From: Pinus tabuliformis | Taxonomy: Eukaryota > Streptophyta > Pinopsida > Pinales > Pinaceae | Assembly: GCA_031772625.1 (NCBI GenBank) | Contig: CM062813.1 | Coordinates: forward strand, 767,746,720 to 767,810,719 | Length of the DNA: 64,000 nucleotides | Reading direction: 5' to 3' | Shown: positions 35,388 to 46,175 of the stretch, one piece after another | Layout: each line of letters begins with the position of its first letter | How positions within the stretch are numbered: the first letter of the stretch is position 1 | The notes under the pieces: generated by a model | Databases searched by the model: none | Told to the model about the DNA's origin: nothing | What the model saw: only the letters and a program-made list of their open reading frames with translations | Made by a program: the position numbers and the translations under genes

Positions 35388-37340
35388 ATGTCCCCAACGA
35401 GGTTGGGATATAAGGAGTTAGGGCTTGAACTGGTCAAACCTTTGCAAGACCAGCCTCGCAAATCCCGATGGCCTCCCATGGCGGATGAAAAGAAAGACGA
35501 GGGGGTAGGATATCCTATCAAAATCTTACTCGAAGAAGCCCTCAAGCAGCAAAGGAACACGATGATGGAAAACTTTGCCCAGATCCTTCAACGGCTACCC
35601 AGGGGCGACGCATCGACTTCCAACAACTACTCTGAAAATGCCACACAGTTTAAGGTACAATTTAATTTTTAAATCCCCATATTCTAGGGTCAAATAGATG
35701 CAGATGTCGTAGATAAATGGTTAAATTTGCTAGAAGGGTATTTTTCTATTATTATTTTTCTAGTCGGGAAAAGATTATTTTCGCTCTTCTCAAAGCAGCC
35801 CCCCCACATCAAGGACTGGTGGGAAACCTACAAAGAGCAGAAGGATGAAAGCACTGGCTTACTATTTTCAGCCGCACCCACTTGGAATTCATTCTGGGAT
35901 GTCGTCAAGGAGCAGTAATACCCTGCCAAAAGCTATGAGGACAAATACATAAAGTGGACCACGCTGCGGCAGGGAAGGGACCAAGATGTGCCAGAGTTCA
36001 CAAACATTTTTCATACCCTTCACACACAGTTGGGTATCAAGGGTTTTGAGCTACATTTGGTGCTCAAATACCACGGCTTCCTACATAGGTACATCCAGGA
36101 AGAGATGGAGTTCCTAAACATCTCCTCACTTGGTGCAGCGTACTGATACGCTGTCAAAATCGAGCAGAAGTTCAAACAGAAGAAGCGAGACTTTGGGTCT
36201 ATGAATCCGAAGACCAAAGGACAAAGCCAAGGCGGGGTGGCCCAAGACAACCCGTCGAAGCCACATGAAAAGAGCAACACCACGAAGTCGAAGAAGGACA
36301 CATGAAAGTGGTGTGAGTTCCACAAGAGCCCCACTCACAACAAAAGTGAGTGTCAGACCAAGCAGTCACTAGTGGTCGAGTTGAAGGCTTCAGAATTAGA
36401 TGCATGTTCCGACCCTGAGTCAGAACCCGACAAGGGGAATGGCAAAGGGAAGCATATCATTGACGCGGATCCCAACACCACTATTTCCACTGCCAAGGTC
36501 CAAAAGAATGAGCCCGAAGATCCAAAAGGGGGGGATGTCTTTTCCACTCACAGATGTGGGTGAAGGGTTCGTTGCTGCAATTCATTGTCGATAGTGGTAG
36601 CCAAACAAACCTCATTTCAGCAGAGGTCGTGAAGCGGTTGGGCCTACCGACTACACCACACCCATAGCCATACAATATTGGGTGGCTTCACGAAGGAATT
36701 ATCTCCGAGTTCGCCTGCAGTGTCGCCTGCACTACAACATCAAACCCTTCACAGACGAGGTATTGTGTGATGTTGCACCTCTGGATGTTTGTGATGTATT
36801 ATTAGGCCAACCATACTTGTGGAGGTGACATGCTGTGTATGAATCAAGGCCCCGTGTTGTTATTATTTCTTTGGGTAATTCATTATACAAGATACCAGAG
36901 GTAGCCCCACCTACCGCCACCTCTTTGATCACTGCTAAGAAAGGTAGCAACCTCATCTCATAGACTAGGAAATTTATTTTCTATCTGGTTCACTCCCAAA
37001 GTAAGGGGAAGATCGTAGCCACATCCATGATCCCTGCGAAGGGTTCCTCCACGCAGCAGCAGCAGAGGGATACGGTCATGAAAGAACATAGGAACAAGTT
37101 CTCCTCACCCATAGGGGTACCACACAATTTTCATATGGGTGACAAAGTCTGGTTGCATCTGCAGAAATAACGGCTTACAAGAGCCCATTAGAAGCTCAGA
37201 CCACTCCGACATGGTCCTTACACCAGTACCAAAGCTATGAGAAATAATTCTTTGGAGCACAACATTCCTCCATTCCTTCAATTGCACTGAGTTTTCAATG
37301 TGTACTTCCCTTGACCATGCTTCCCACCATTACTAGACAC
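35388..37340 (+). pseudogene. Gypsy-3 gag-protease with integrase C-terminal tail
   Basis: Gag is seen from MADEKKDEGVGYPIKILLEE (ATG 35478, or an upstream in-frame ATG at 35388) through a PPHIKDWWETYKE block and WTTLRQGRDQDVPEFTNIF, with a CEFHKSPTHNKSEC knuckle (spacing unlike the usual CCHC). The protease motif IVDSGSQTNLIS follows at about 36583, then LLGQPYLW near 36800. The next recognisable block (37130-37340, MGDKVWLHLQK, then PPFLQLH) is the end of Gypsy integrase. RT, RNase H and the integrase core are absent between them. Several stops and frameshifts break the frame (for example near 35670, 35918, 36146 and 36303). Confidence 0.8.
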
Positions 37341-37433
37341 ATTCGGGATTGCAGAACAACTCACCAGGGACCAAGTTTAGCAGATGGAGGAACTCAACGT
37401 AATGGGGAACATTGCTTCCTAAGGGGGGAGGAA

Positions 37434-38053
37434 TGAACCAGGTGGATGTTGGTGGCCACCCACCTATCCCACTTGGACCCCCACGACTATCTCTTTAAGT
37501 TTTTCAGTTTCCGTAATTGTAGCACATTTTACTATTTTTAGCAGTTTTTCGGGTCCTGAACTTCCGGAGCTGTTTTGAGGCCTTAAAAGAAATTTTTTTG
37601 AAATCTAAGAGCAACATGGGTCCATGGACCGATGTTTCTCTTCCCAAAGTTATATTTCTCAGATATATCTTTCTAATTAGCTATTGTACTCGTCAAACGG
37701 AGATGAGGTGCCAAAGTTACGACCCCAGGAAATTGATGTACCAATTTACCCAAACGGGGCCCACAGTTTGGTGTTTCATCTTCTAGGTTTAGGTTTTTGG
37801 ATGTTTAGGGTTTTCAATTGTTTCTCAACAATAAATAGGCCTTCGAGCCTCATTGTAACATAGTTCAGAGGCATGTAGCCGCCACATATCTTCTCAGAGA
37901 TAAGCTACAATCGCCTTAGCTAGTTTATTTCCATTTCTGTTTGTAAGCATATTTCAGTATTTTACATTAATGAAATGAAGTATTATTTCCACTGCATCTC
38001 TATGTTTATGGTTATCTCTGTAATTTGTTGCGTTCCTGTTTAAATCTGGATCA
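37434..38053 (+). repeat. Gypsy-3 3' LTR
   Basis: 620 bp, collinear with the 5' LTR, beginning TGAACCAGGTGG. The AGGGT duplication follows. Confidence 0.92.
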
Positions 38054-39475
38054 AGGGTTGAGGCAGTTTTGTCTCTGGATGCCCTTGTTGTTGATATTGA
38101 GGGAGGAGGTGGTTCAGTCTTTGGATTCCCTTGTTACTTAAAGAGTAGGAATTGGTGCTTGTCGGGTTTGACAATTGATTCAATATGTGTATAGGAAGGA
38201 TAAAAAACAAAGGCAGAAGCAAAGAATCATTGAAATATAAGTATTAATACTTTATTTCAGTTTTTAATAATGCTTGTGATCTATGACTCTAATTTATGAT
38301 GGTTACATGTCATATATGATTCGGATTATGATGGTTGCATTTGAGCTAACAAGATGTGATATGTTTATATGTTTATACATGATGATTTGGTCAAAGAGCT
38401 AGTTTGGATTGTTGTGACAGGAAGTAAACATGATTGCAAGTGTACCTTATTGATGGGCCACCAATTAGGTATGCTTTTAATTTATTTCAATTCATTTTAG
38501 TCTAATGTAAATTATGTGCTTGGTAAATGAAAGCATGAAAATTCCCAGTTTGGGGTGGTTGAACTAACACCAAGGATTAGCAATAACAAAAGGAATTGGA
38601 ACATGAAGCAATATGTTGGTCAAGCACTTTAGGAGCAGGGTCATTGTGGGACACTAGTACCCAATAGTGTCCACTGATTTCCATGAGCATGATATGACCA
38701 ATATGATGGTTTTGAGGGAGGTATATGCATTGGTTGTTTTACCTTCCAATGTGAGGAAGCCTTGCTAAGGGATGGATTGCCCAGGATAGGGGATGTCAAG
38801 GAACTTGGAAGGTGAGTGACTACACGAAAGGGGATGGCTGGATTTCCCGAGGGATTGTGTAGCAGAGAAGGAAAGGTCAGGGTATGGTTTTGTTTTGGTC
38901 ATTAAAATTGCTAGATGGAGTCAAATTCACATTGGGAGTGTGCCCTGTAACAATGAACCGATAATTGTTCACTAAGAGGACAAGTGGTGTAGAATTGTAG
39001 CACTAGACATTGGATATAGGTTGACTTTGGTAGTGGATTATGGACTTCCTGGGAAGGAGTTGAATCCTGGTACTACTTTGAGGGTGGAGGTGTGAGCCTC
39101 TGGACTCCCTTGTTGTGGATGTAGGCAACATATCCTTTTATTTATGGTTGAGAAAATGTGCATATGTGTATATTATTGTAAATACTGTGTCGAGCTGGAT
39201 TTATAAAGCTCCATAGGGAATATGGTTATTTGTTGGTTGGAGTAAATGTTCATGAGTGTATATGTCGTTGTTATTGTAAATATTATAATGAGTTGTGTTA
39301 TAAAGATCCAGTAAGCAGTATGTTGGTTTTCTTTTCAATAGGTTATTCATTGTAAATACTGCAATGAGCTAAGTCATAAAGCTCAATGGGCAGTATGTTT
39401 TGCTTTTCAGCGGTCTTGCTAGTTGTCGGTGTCATTGAACACTGAGGACAATGTTCCCCTAAGGGGGGGGGGGGT
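38054..39475 (+). mobile_element. LARD internal 2, 3' portion
   Basis: It matches 5178-6500 and 18300-23585. It ends in CCTAAGG plus a G run of about 12 before LTR C, an expanded polypurine tract compared with the other two junctions. No genes. Confidence 0.88.
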
Positions 39476-41382
39476 TGTAACAATCCCGGGTTAAAAGTTC
39501 ATGTAATAAAAGTTAATAAAGGTAAAATAAGACCACGAGCAAGGGACACTTATTCCAAGATGAATATTGGGACAAAATATCCTAGTGGGCATCACTTGTT
39601 GTGTTTTATGGCTAAGGGGAAATTAACAAAGGCAATGGCTAAGGCTTTGAAAATGAAAAAGAGTATTTTTGGCATTTATTTACGAAAATAATGGAAATTA
39701 TGAGAAAAGGAAGGTGAAAGGTCACAGTTTTCATGTGCGGAGGAGAATGAAGGAAAATAATGGAAAATTGAATAAATTAGAGGCGTCATCAATAAAAATA
39801 CCTCAGAGCATTAGTTGGTCAGTCTTTGTCAGCCTTTTGTCAGTTTAGTGTTAGAATTTGTCTCAGAGAGGAGAAAGTAGCAAGTGGAGAAAGAAAGTAA
39901 GCAAGCAAGACAAAGAAAGGAAAGGAAAAGCAAAGAAGGACAAGGAAAGCAAAGGAAGGCAAGGATCAAGCAGCTTCAATGAGAATAATTATAGGTAACA
40001 TATTGCATGTGAGATATCTTAGATGGTTTTGACATGCATGGTATGTGGAGGTTCGTATATGGTTCTTTTGTTGTCATTGACATGTATTTTTTTCGGGTTT
40101 TGAAAGTGGATTTTAGCCTAGCCTTGTCATTTCTAGATAGCCATGGTATGATGGGATTGTTCTCGGTTTAAGCTTGGGATAACCAGATGATTTCAAAATC
40201 CAGGGTGAGGTCATCTCAGGAAAATTCCCAATGGCCTAGGAATCCCTTGACTAGTAAAGGTGGGATACACGGTAATGCTTGAGGGTGGAGACAAGAAAAA
40301 ACCTCAAGGATGATGAAGAAATTACGAGGCATCCAAGCTCGATTTGGTTTTGTGATCTCGGGTCCAGTTTAGGTGAGATCACGGTATGGTGAGGGTGGAG
40401 GTGGTTTAACCTTTGGACTCCCTTGATTGTATTTGGATTGGTTTATCCCACGAGATACCACGTTCATGCTTGGAATATGGCACGAGGGTGATTGGCTAAA
40501 ATAAATATCTGGTTTAGCCAATCTATGGTCGGGTGGAACGTGGAAGTCCCGAACCCGGTTAGTAATTTCCTATGTTTAATAAAAGCTAATTTTCTATTAC
40601 TTTTGATGAGGAAATCTACTTGTTATCATGTGGCTTTAATGGCTATTCCCTCATTGTTATTTATCTGGTTGTATACTGGTTATAAGCATGGTTACAGGAA
40701 AGTTCTCAGTCATGGACCTTTTCATGTTTTTATTGTAATTGAATCAATAATGAATGCAAGGCCTAAATGGTGTTATAACAACTAAAGAGATAAGCTAGTG
40801 ACCCTAAAAATCAGATAAGTTTTTAGTCCATTATGCTCAGACTTGCATTCATGAGATGTAGGTTGCATATCTACCAAGTGTTTGACAAAATGTCAGTATC
40901 GGTTGGGGATGGTCAGGTCAAGTCCTAGTTCTGGTTTTTCATTTGCAAGTAGTGTCTTCATCTCTTTTATGAGTTGTGGAAGTTACGTAGCTTTTTGGGT
41001 AGAGGCTAAGCCACAACCCTGGAAAATAGCCTTAATTCTCGCAGTCGTTGGCACGTCACTGGCAGAAAAAGGCCATAGTCACACTGATGTAGGCCTATGG
41101 GTGCGACTGGAAACCCATAGTCGCATGGAAGCCTTGGCAAAGGAGCAACTAGGTTTTAGGTCATGGAAAAAGTGAGTTGTCTCAGGGATTGGATACCTGG
41201 AGGGTTTGGCTTACTCGTGGGGGTCCTGTGACACCTAAGGGAAGTTAGTAAGGTTTATTGTGTCAAATCCATTTCCTTAAGGTCATCTAGGAGGTTGAGT
41301 CATATCACAAGAATCCATCATCTCATGTTTACCCCAGGTAATCTGGTGAAAGTGGGTAGATGTGAGAGGAGGAAATGTTACA
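39476..41382 (+). repeat. LARD LTR C (uninterrupted, 1907 bp)
   Basis: It starts TGTAACAATCCCGGG and ends GTTACA, with 6-bp inverted ends. It is the only intact LTR of the array and serves as the reference for A and B. No primer-binding site follows, so it is the terminal 3' LTR. No open frame is supported. Confidence 0.92.
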
Positions 41383-42111
41383 GTGTCTGAAGCTCGCACA
41401 TATGATCTGAGGTTTTGATTTGCAGCCGCAAGGTTGATCCAAGATATTTTCGGTTGCAACTATAGGTACACAAGCCTGTGCGAACAATTGGAATGTTTTA
41501 GCCCCACACACATCACTCTCTCCATGCAGTTGGAAACTAAGGTTGTATTTTTACAATTTACTACAGATTTCGTCATTTGACCGTAGACCCTAGATGTTGA
41601 CAGTTGACTACAAACTCTTGAATCATGATTTTGTCTAGTATTATCGTTGGGTTCATCATTTGGATATGGTTTGGTTATTTTTGCTAGATATTCTTGAAAT
41701 TGATCATTGTACTCTCTGTTTACTGAACATTTTTTGATAATCTAATAAGAAGAATAATTTGAAAGGGTTTTCTCCTTGTGGAGTTTTTCCCTAGTCTCCA
41801 ACCAATCTTGGTGTCTCTATGTGTGAATGCTTTTCTTATATTGTTCCTTTATGTTCCGCTGCATTGATGATAATATTGTTCTTCTATATAGATGCATATG
41901 TTGCTAAATAATGTTATGATGCTATGAGGTGAATTCATTGAAATGCAATTATATAAAACAAAGAACAATATTGCCCTAATAAAAATTAGCAAAAAGAGAG
42001 AATTCTTATTCCATGAAGAAGTTATTTACGGAAATTTGTAATTCTTTCATTTTTATTTAATATGGTGTTGACATGTAACATTTCAAATATATATATATAT
42101 ATATATATGGT

Positions 42112-42191
42112 GTTGAAAACACATATGTATGGGACTCTTTTTCTTTATATATATATATAGAAAAAGAGTCCTATTCATATATGTTTTCAAC
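42112..42191. repeat. MITE-like palindrome in the left arm
   Basis: GTTGAAAACACATATGTATG, GACTCTTTTTCT, an AT-rich loop, then the mirror ending ATATATGTTTTCAAC. Arms are about 33 bp. Confidence 0.85.
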
Positions 42192-42268
42192 TTAGAAATA
42201 TGATTGAGACATGTATTAACATTTTAATGTGTAGACTGTGAATCATAAATATAATATTTTAATATCAA

Positions 42269-42273
<5 letters not shown>

Positions 42274-42302
<29 letters not shown>
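42274..42302. repeat. (GT)n microsatellite
   Basis: About 14 GT units at the inner end of the left arm. The mirror position carries a TC/TA/GA palindrome. Confidence 0.9.
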
Positions 42303-42379
42303 AGAATGTGAATTATAAAGAAACAAAGAAGGAGATATGGAGGGAGATATGGATATAGATGGAGGTAGGAGAGAGGGAA

Positions 42380-43062
42380 GAAGATTTCTTGCACTAGATG
42401 CATTGATTTCAGTGTAGATGGTGATTTCCAATCATATTTGATTGCTTGCACTAGAAGCACTGATTTTAGTGTAGATGTTGATTTCTAATGATATTTGATT
42501 GTTTGCACTAGATGCATTGATTTCAATGTAGATTATTTCTAATCCTATTTGATTGCTTGCACTAAATGCATTGATTTCAGTGTAGATGGTGATTTATAAT
42601 CCTGTTTGATTGGTTGCATTAGATGCATTGATTTCAATATAGATGTTGATTTCTAATCATATTTGATTGCTTGCACTAGATGCATTGATTTCAATGTAGA
42701 TTATTTATAATCCTATTTGATTGCTTGCACTAAATGCATTGATTTCAATGTAGATGGTGATTTCTAATCCTATTTGATTGCTTGCACTAGATGCATTGAT
42801 TTCAGTGTAGATGTTGGTTTATAATCCTATTTGATTACTTGCACTAGATGCATTGATTTCAATGTAGATGTTGGTTTATAATCCTATTTGCTTACTTGCA
42901 CTAGATGCATTGATTTGAGTGTAAATGTTGATTTCTAATCCTATTTGATTGCTTGCATTAGATGCATTGATTTCAGTGTAAATGTTGTTTTCTAATCTTA
43001 TTTGATTTCTTGCATTAGATGCATTGATTTCAGTGTAGATGTTGATTTCTGATTTGATGTAA
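42380..43062. repeat. Minisatellite, about 54-61 bp unit, around 12 copies
   Basis: The unit reads TTGCACTAGATGCATTGATT, TCAGTGTAGATG, then TGATTTCTAATCCTATTTGA. Copies lie at about 42397, 42452, 42512, 42566, 42622, 42680, 42734, 42790, 42848, 42906, 42961 and 43018. Degenerate echoes continue to about 43170. Confidence 0.92.
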
Positions 43063-43662
43063 TTGGATGTATGATGGTACATTAATTTTAAAGTGATTGG
43101 ATTAACATTATGTATTGATTTTAGTGTAAGCACAAAAAATTATTAACAATGTACATTGATTTTTGTGTTATAATAATTCAAACTATTAATATTGGAGAGA
43201 AAGAGGGACAATGTATGATGTTTACTACAATAGCTCAAGCTAAAGATTTAAATCGTTTACGATTTAACCTGTACTTTTCATATAATAGATATGAAAAGAT
43301 GACAAAAGTAACAAGGGCAACAAGAAGAATAGCAAAAGAAAATAGTTCGAGATTAATCACGATTAAGACTATTTGTAATTGACTATATTCTTATTAATCA
43401 CATTTTCTATCATTTAACACTATTACATTGTCACTTTACATTCAAAAATTTTATTTCATCATTTTTCATCATTAAAGTTATTAACAATATTTATCATCTC
43501 AACAAACTGAGGTAACTAAGCAAATTTAAAATTAAAATGACCAGATTAATCTTAGACATATTTAGCATATTTAAAATGATTATATTAATATTAGATGAAT
43601 TTACATATTATTGATAAAATTAATCATATGTTCGTTAGATTTTCTTTGGTCGCACACTATTG

Positions 43663-43838
43663 AAACTAGCCTAGATCCATCTTAACTCCAGATCTATCAA
43701 GTGTCGAGAGGGATCAAATCTATCGAGGTGCAAATCTTCCCTCAAGTTTTACACTCAAAAAAGAGGTTTTCACCTTAATAGACTTGATCCCTCTCGACGC
43801 TTGATAGATCCAAAGTTAAGATAGATCTAGGCTGGTTT
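43663..43838. repeat. Long hairpin, MITE-like
   Basis: Left arm AAACTAGCCTAGATCCATCT...GTCGAGAGGGATCAAA pairs with the right arm ...TTGATCCCTCTCGAC...AGATCTAGGCTGGTTT. Arms are about 65-75 bp with few mismatches and a loop of about 40 bp. Confidence 0.85.
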
Positions 43839-44520
43839 ATTTATAGTGAAGGTGTTTGAATGATTGAATTTATTTATAAGTTTAGAAATGTAATTTATTA
43901 ATAAAACTTTTTAAGGTGATTAATCAACATAAATTTATTTTAATTTTGGATGTAATAAGTTTCAAGAGGGATCAAATATTTTAAAATGTAAATTTTTTGA
44001 TGTCAAACTTAAATGACTGTTTGCACATAGACATATTTTATTCCTTTTATTTTTTGGTAAAATTGAAATTAAAATGGAGCTATGTTAATTTTGAACACAC
44101 AACTAGTAAGAAAAAACCCACCACTTGACTTTCACAAAATCAGAGATTAAGTTGTGCTTGTTTGAACACATTGGATGAGACTTGCCAAAGAAGATAATGC
44201 TTGGACATTACAATTGAAGCCCCAATCCTTTTCTCGTTTGAAGCTATATTTTTGGTGGATGTTGAACATAAATAACATTATCACTTGTCATTTATTGCTT
44301 AACAAAGCCAATTTCCTTTCATCTACAACCATAAATATTTTGTACCTATGCTTCCATCACCAAATCCTTGCATGCAGCGGAGGAATTGTGGATGTGTCAA
44401 TTGCCCTTTGGGTTGCTCAATGGGTTAGTGCTCGTCCTTTGGATTGCTCAATGGATGAGTGCTCTTAGTCATATTTATGATTGACATAAAATATTTTATT
44501 TATAATTCACATTCTACACA

Positions 44521-44559
<39 letters not shown>

Positions 44560-44584
44560 ATATATATATATATATATATATATC

Positions 44585-44641
<57 letters not shown>
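44521..44641. repeat. Palindromic microsatellite (TC)n(TA)n(GA)n
   Basis: About 17 TC units, then about 30 TA units with small breaks, then about 15 GA units: a self-complementary tract of about 120 bp. Confidence 0.92.
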
Positions 44642-44642
<1 letters not shown>

Positions 44643-44729
44643 ATATACATAGTTGATATTAAAATATTCTATTTATGATTCACACTCTACACATTTAAAT
44701 GTTAATACATGTCTCAATCATATTCCTAA

Positions 44730-44813
44730 GTTGAAAACATATATGTATAAGACTCTTTATATATATATATATATATATAAAGAAAAAGAGTCCTACACAT
44801 ATATGTTTTCAAC
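44730..44813. repeat. MITE-like palindrome in the right arm
   Basis: Counterpart of 42112-42191, with the same GTTGAAAACA...TGTTTTCAAC ends. A second (TA)n tract of about 60 bp follows at 44818-44881. Confidence 0.85.
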
Positions 44814-44833
44814 AAAATATATATATATATATA

Positions 44834-44886
<53 letters not shown>

Positions 44887-45848
44887 TGTTATTGATATTT
44901 AAAATGTTAGGTGTCAACACCATATTAAATAAAAATGAAAGAAATACAAATCTCCCTAAATAACCTATTCATGGAATAAGAATTTTCTCTTTTTGTTAAT
45001 TTTTCTTAGGGCTATATTGTTCTTTGTTTTAAATAATTACATTTCATTGAATTCACCTCACAACATCATAACATTATTCAACAACATATGCAACTATATA
45101 GAAAGAACAATATTATCATCAACGCAGTGGAACATATGGGAACAATAGAAGAAAAACATTCACACATAAAGACACCAAGATTGGTCAGAGGCAAGGGAAA
45201 AAATCCACAAGGGGAAAACCCTTTTAAATTATTCTTCTTATTAGATTGTCTAAAAATGTTCAACAAAGAGAGAGTACAATGAACAATTTCAAGACTATCT
45301 AACAAAAATAACCAAACCATATCCCAGAGATGAACCCAACGATAATACTAGACAAAATCATGATTCAAGAACCTGCAGTCAACTCTCAACATCTAGGGTC
45401 TACCTTCAAATGATGAAATCTACAATCAAATGTAAAAATAAAACCCTAGTTTCCAACTGCATGGAGAGAGTGATGTGTGTGCGGCTGAAACGTTCCAACT
45501 ACACACATAGGCTTGTGTTGGCATTATGTTTCAGGAATGGCTATATATGTTACAGATGTTGTACTTGATGGCAACTCCCATGGCAAGGCTCTCTTTTTAT
45601 TGAAAATAAAGAAGGACGCAGGAAATCAGTTCAGAAGATGCGTACCCGCAGGTACACCATGCAGAAGCCGCGTCCAGAGACGCAGGCCAGTCATTCAAGA
45701 GGTGCGTCCACCCAGTGCACACATTTTAAGGCAGAGAAAAGCACACGTGGGGGTTTCTTGTGTTTTACTCTTGGTATCTAGCCGACGGTATTGTGTTACT
45801 ATGGTGTCGGCTCGTGGTATTGTTCCATGATTTGAGGAGGAGCTTGCC

Positions 45849-45857
45849 TATATAAAG
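45849..45857 (+). promoter_or_regulatory. LTR TATA box
   Basis: TATATAAAG in CTTGCCTATATAAAGCAAAG. The identical site in the 3' LTR is at 52443-52451. This is the likely promoter of the genomic RNA. Confidence 0.75.
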
Positions 45858-46029
45858 CAAAGGAGATCATTTGGTTTCTGGCATGTCTTTGGTTGAATAT
45901 CTTATGAGGCTAGATCTGGTCTAGATCTAAAAAGGCGAATCTTTTGAAAGACTGAGATCTCTTTGGCGCATGATCAGATCTGTAGATCTGACTGTTTGGG
46001 TTACTCTTGAAGTCTTGAAATCATCTATG

Positions 46030-46175
46030 CCCGGAGGTACGCAGGTGCAGTAAGGGTTCAGGTGCGCCGAGACGCAGGCGCAGAAGGGTTCAGGTGCGCC
46101 GGGACGCAGGCACAGAAGGGTTCAGGTGCGCCGAGACGCAGGCGCAGAAGGGTTCAGGTGCGTCCGGGACGCAGT
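46030..46175 (+). repeat. 32-bp tandem repeats in the 5' LTR
   Basis: Four units of GCGCAGAAGGGTTCAGGTGC plus GCCGGGACGCAG-like sequence, followed by dispersed GGACGCAG / CTGCGTCC words down to 46460. The 3' LTR has the same array at 52624-52770. Confidence 0.9.

Larger units (their letters stand above)
34727..38053 (+). mobile_element. Gypsy-3: short non-autonomous Gypsy element
   Basis: 3327 bp with two 620-bp LTRs (34727-35346 and 37434-38053) beginning TGA(T/A)CCAGGTGG and ending CTGGATCA. Target duplication AGGGT (34722-34726 and 38054-38058). Primer-binding motif TGGTATCAGAGCGG at 35348, polypurine CTAAGGGGGGAGG before the 3' LTR. The internal region of only 2087 bp has gag, protease and the tail of integrase, but no RT or RNase H. 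The LTRs differ at dozens of positions, so it is an older insertion. Confidence 0.92.
5178..41382 (+). mobile_element. Tandem array of a large non-coding LTR retrotransposon (LARD-like)
   Basis: Three directly repeated LTRs (A, B, C; about 1.87-1.91 kb without insertions) alternate with homologous internal regions: a partial internal, LTR A, internal 1, LTR B, internal 2, LTR C. LTRs start TGTAA(C/T) and end (G/A)TTACA. LTRs A and B are followed by TGGTATCAGAG primer-binding motifs, and each LTR is preceded by a CCTAAGG-type purine tract. Subtracting nested insertions gives units of about 6.9 kb (A to B) and 6.7 kb (B to C). Internals of about 4.8-5.0 kb carry no gag or pol, so by definition this is a LARD-type non-autonomous element. 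Sharing of LTRs suggests unequal recombination between copies. Confidence 0.85.
41383..42320 (+). repeat. Inverted-repeat arm, left
   Basis: Matches the reverse complement of 53548-53628 and 44500-45515 in order: GATTTGCAGCCG, AAGATATTTTCGGTTGCAAC, CTCTCTCCATGCAGTTGG, AATCATGATTTTGTCTAGTA, CCAATCTTGGTGTCT and GATGATAATATTGTTCTT. The 41700-41880 part has the look of a Copia LTR end (AAGGGTTTTCTCC, TTTTTCCCTAG). Confidence 0.88.
42321..44499. other. Spacer of the inverted repeat
   Basis: 2.2 kb between the arms. It holds a minisatellite (42380-43062), AT-rich non-coding sequence and a strong hairpin (43663-43838). I see no coding domain; the frames present are short and unsupported. Confidence 0.7.
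44500..45515 (-). repeat. Inverted-repeat arm, right (before the Sirevirus insertion)
   Basis: Reverse complement of 41460-42320. It ends in GCTTG (45511-45515), the target duplication of the Copia element; the arm resumes at 53548. Confidence 0.88.

Noticed and set aside
44175-44468. Possible host gene of 97 codons in the inverted-repeat spacer
   Set aside because: No recognisable domain, no exon structure and a short duplicated Ala-Gln-Trp/Cys-Ser-Met stretch; chance frame more likely.
44459-44923. Ser-Leu and Ile-Tyr repeat proteins
   Set aside because: Translations of TC, TA and GA microsatellites.
41383-45515. Autonomous TIR DNA transposon bounded by the inverted arms
   Set aside because: Homology between the arms continues outwards into LTR C and LTR D instead of stopping at a target duplication, and the spacer has no transposase.
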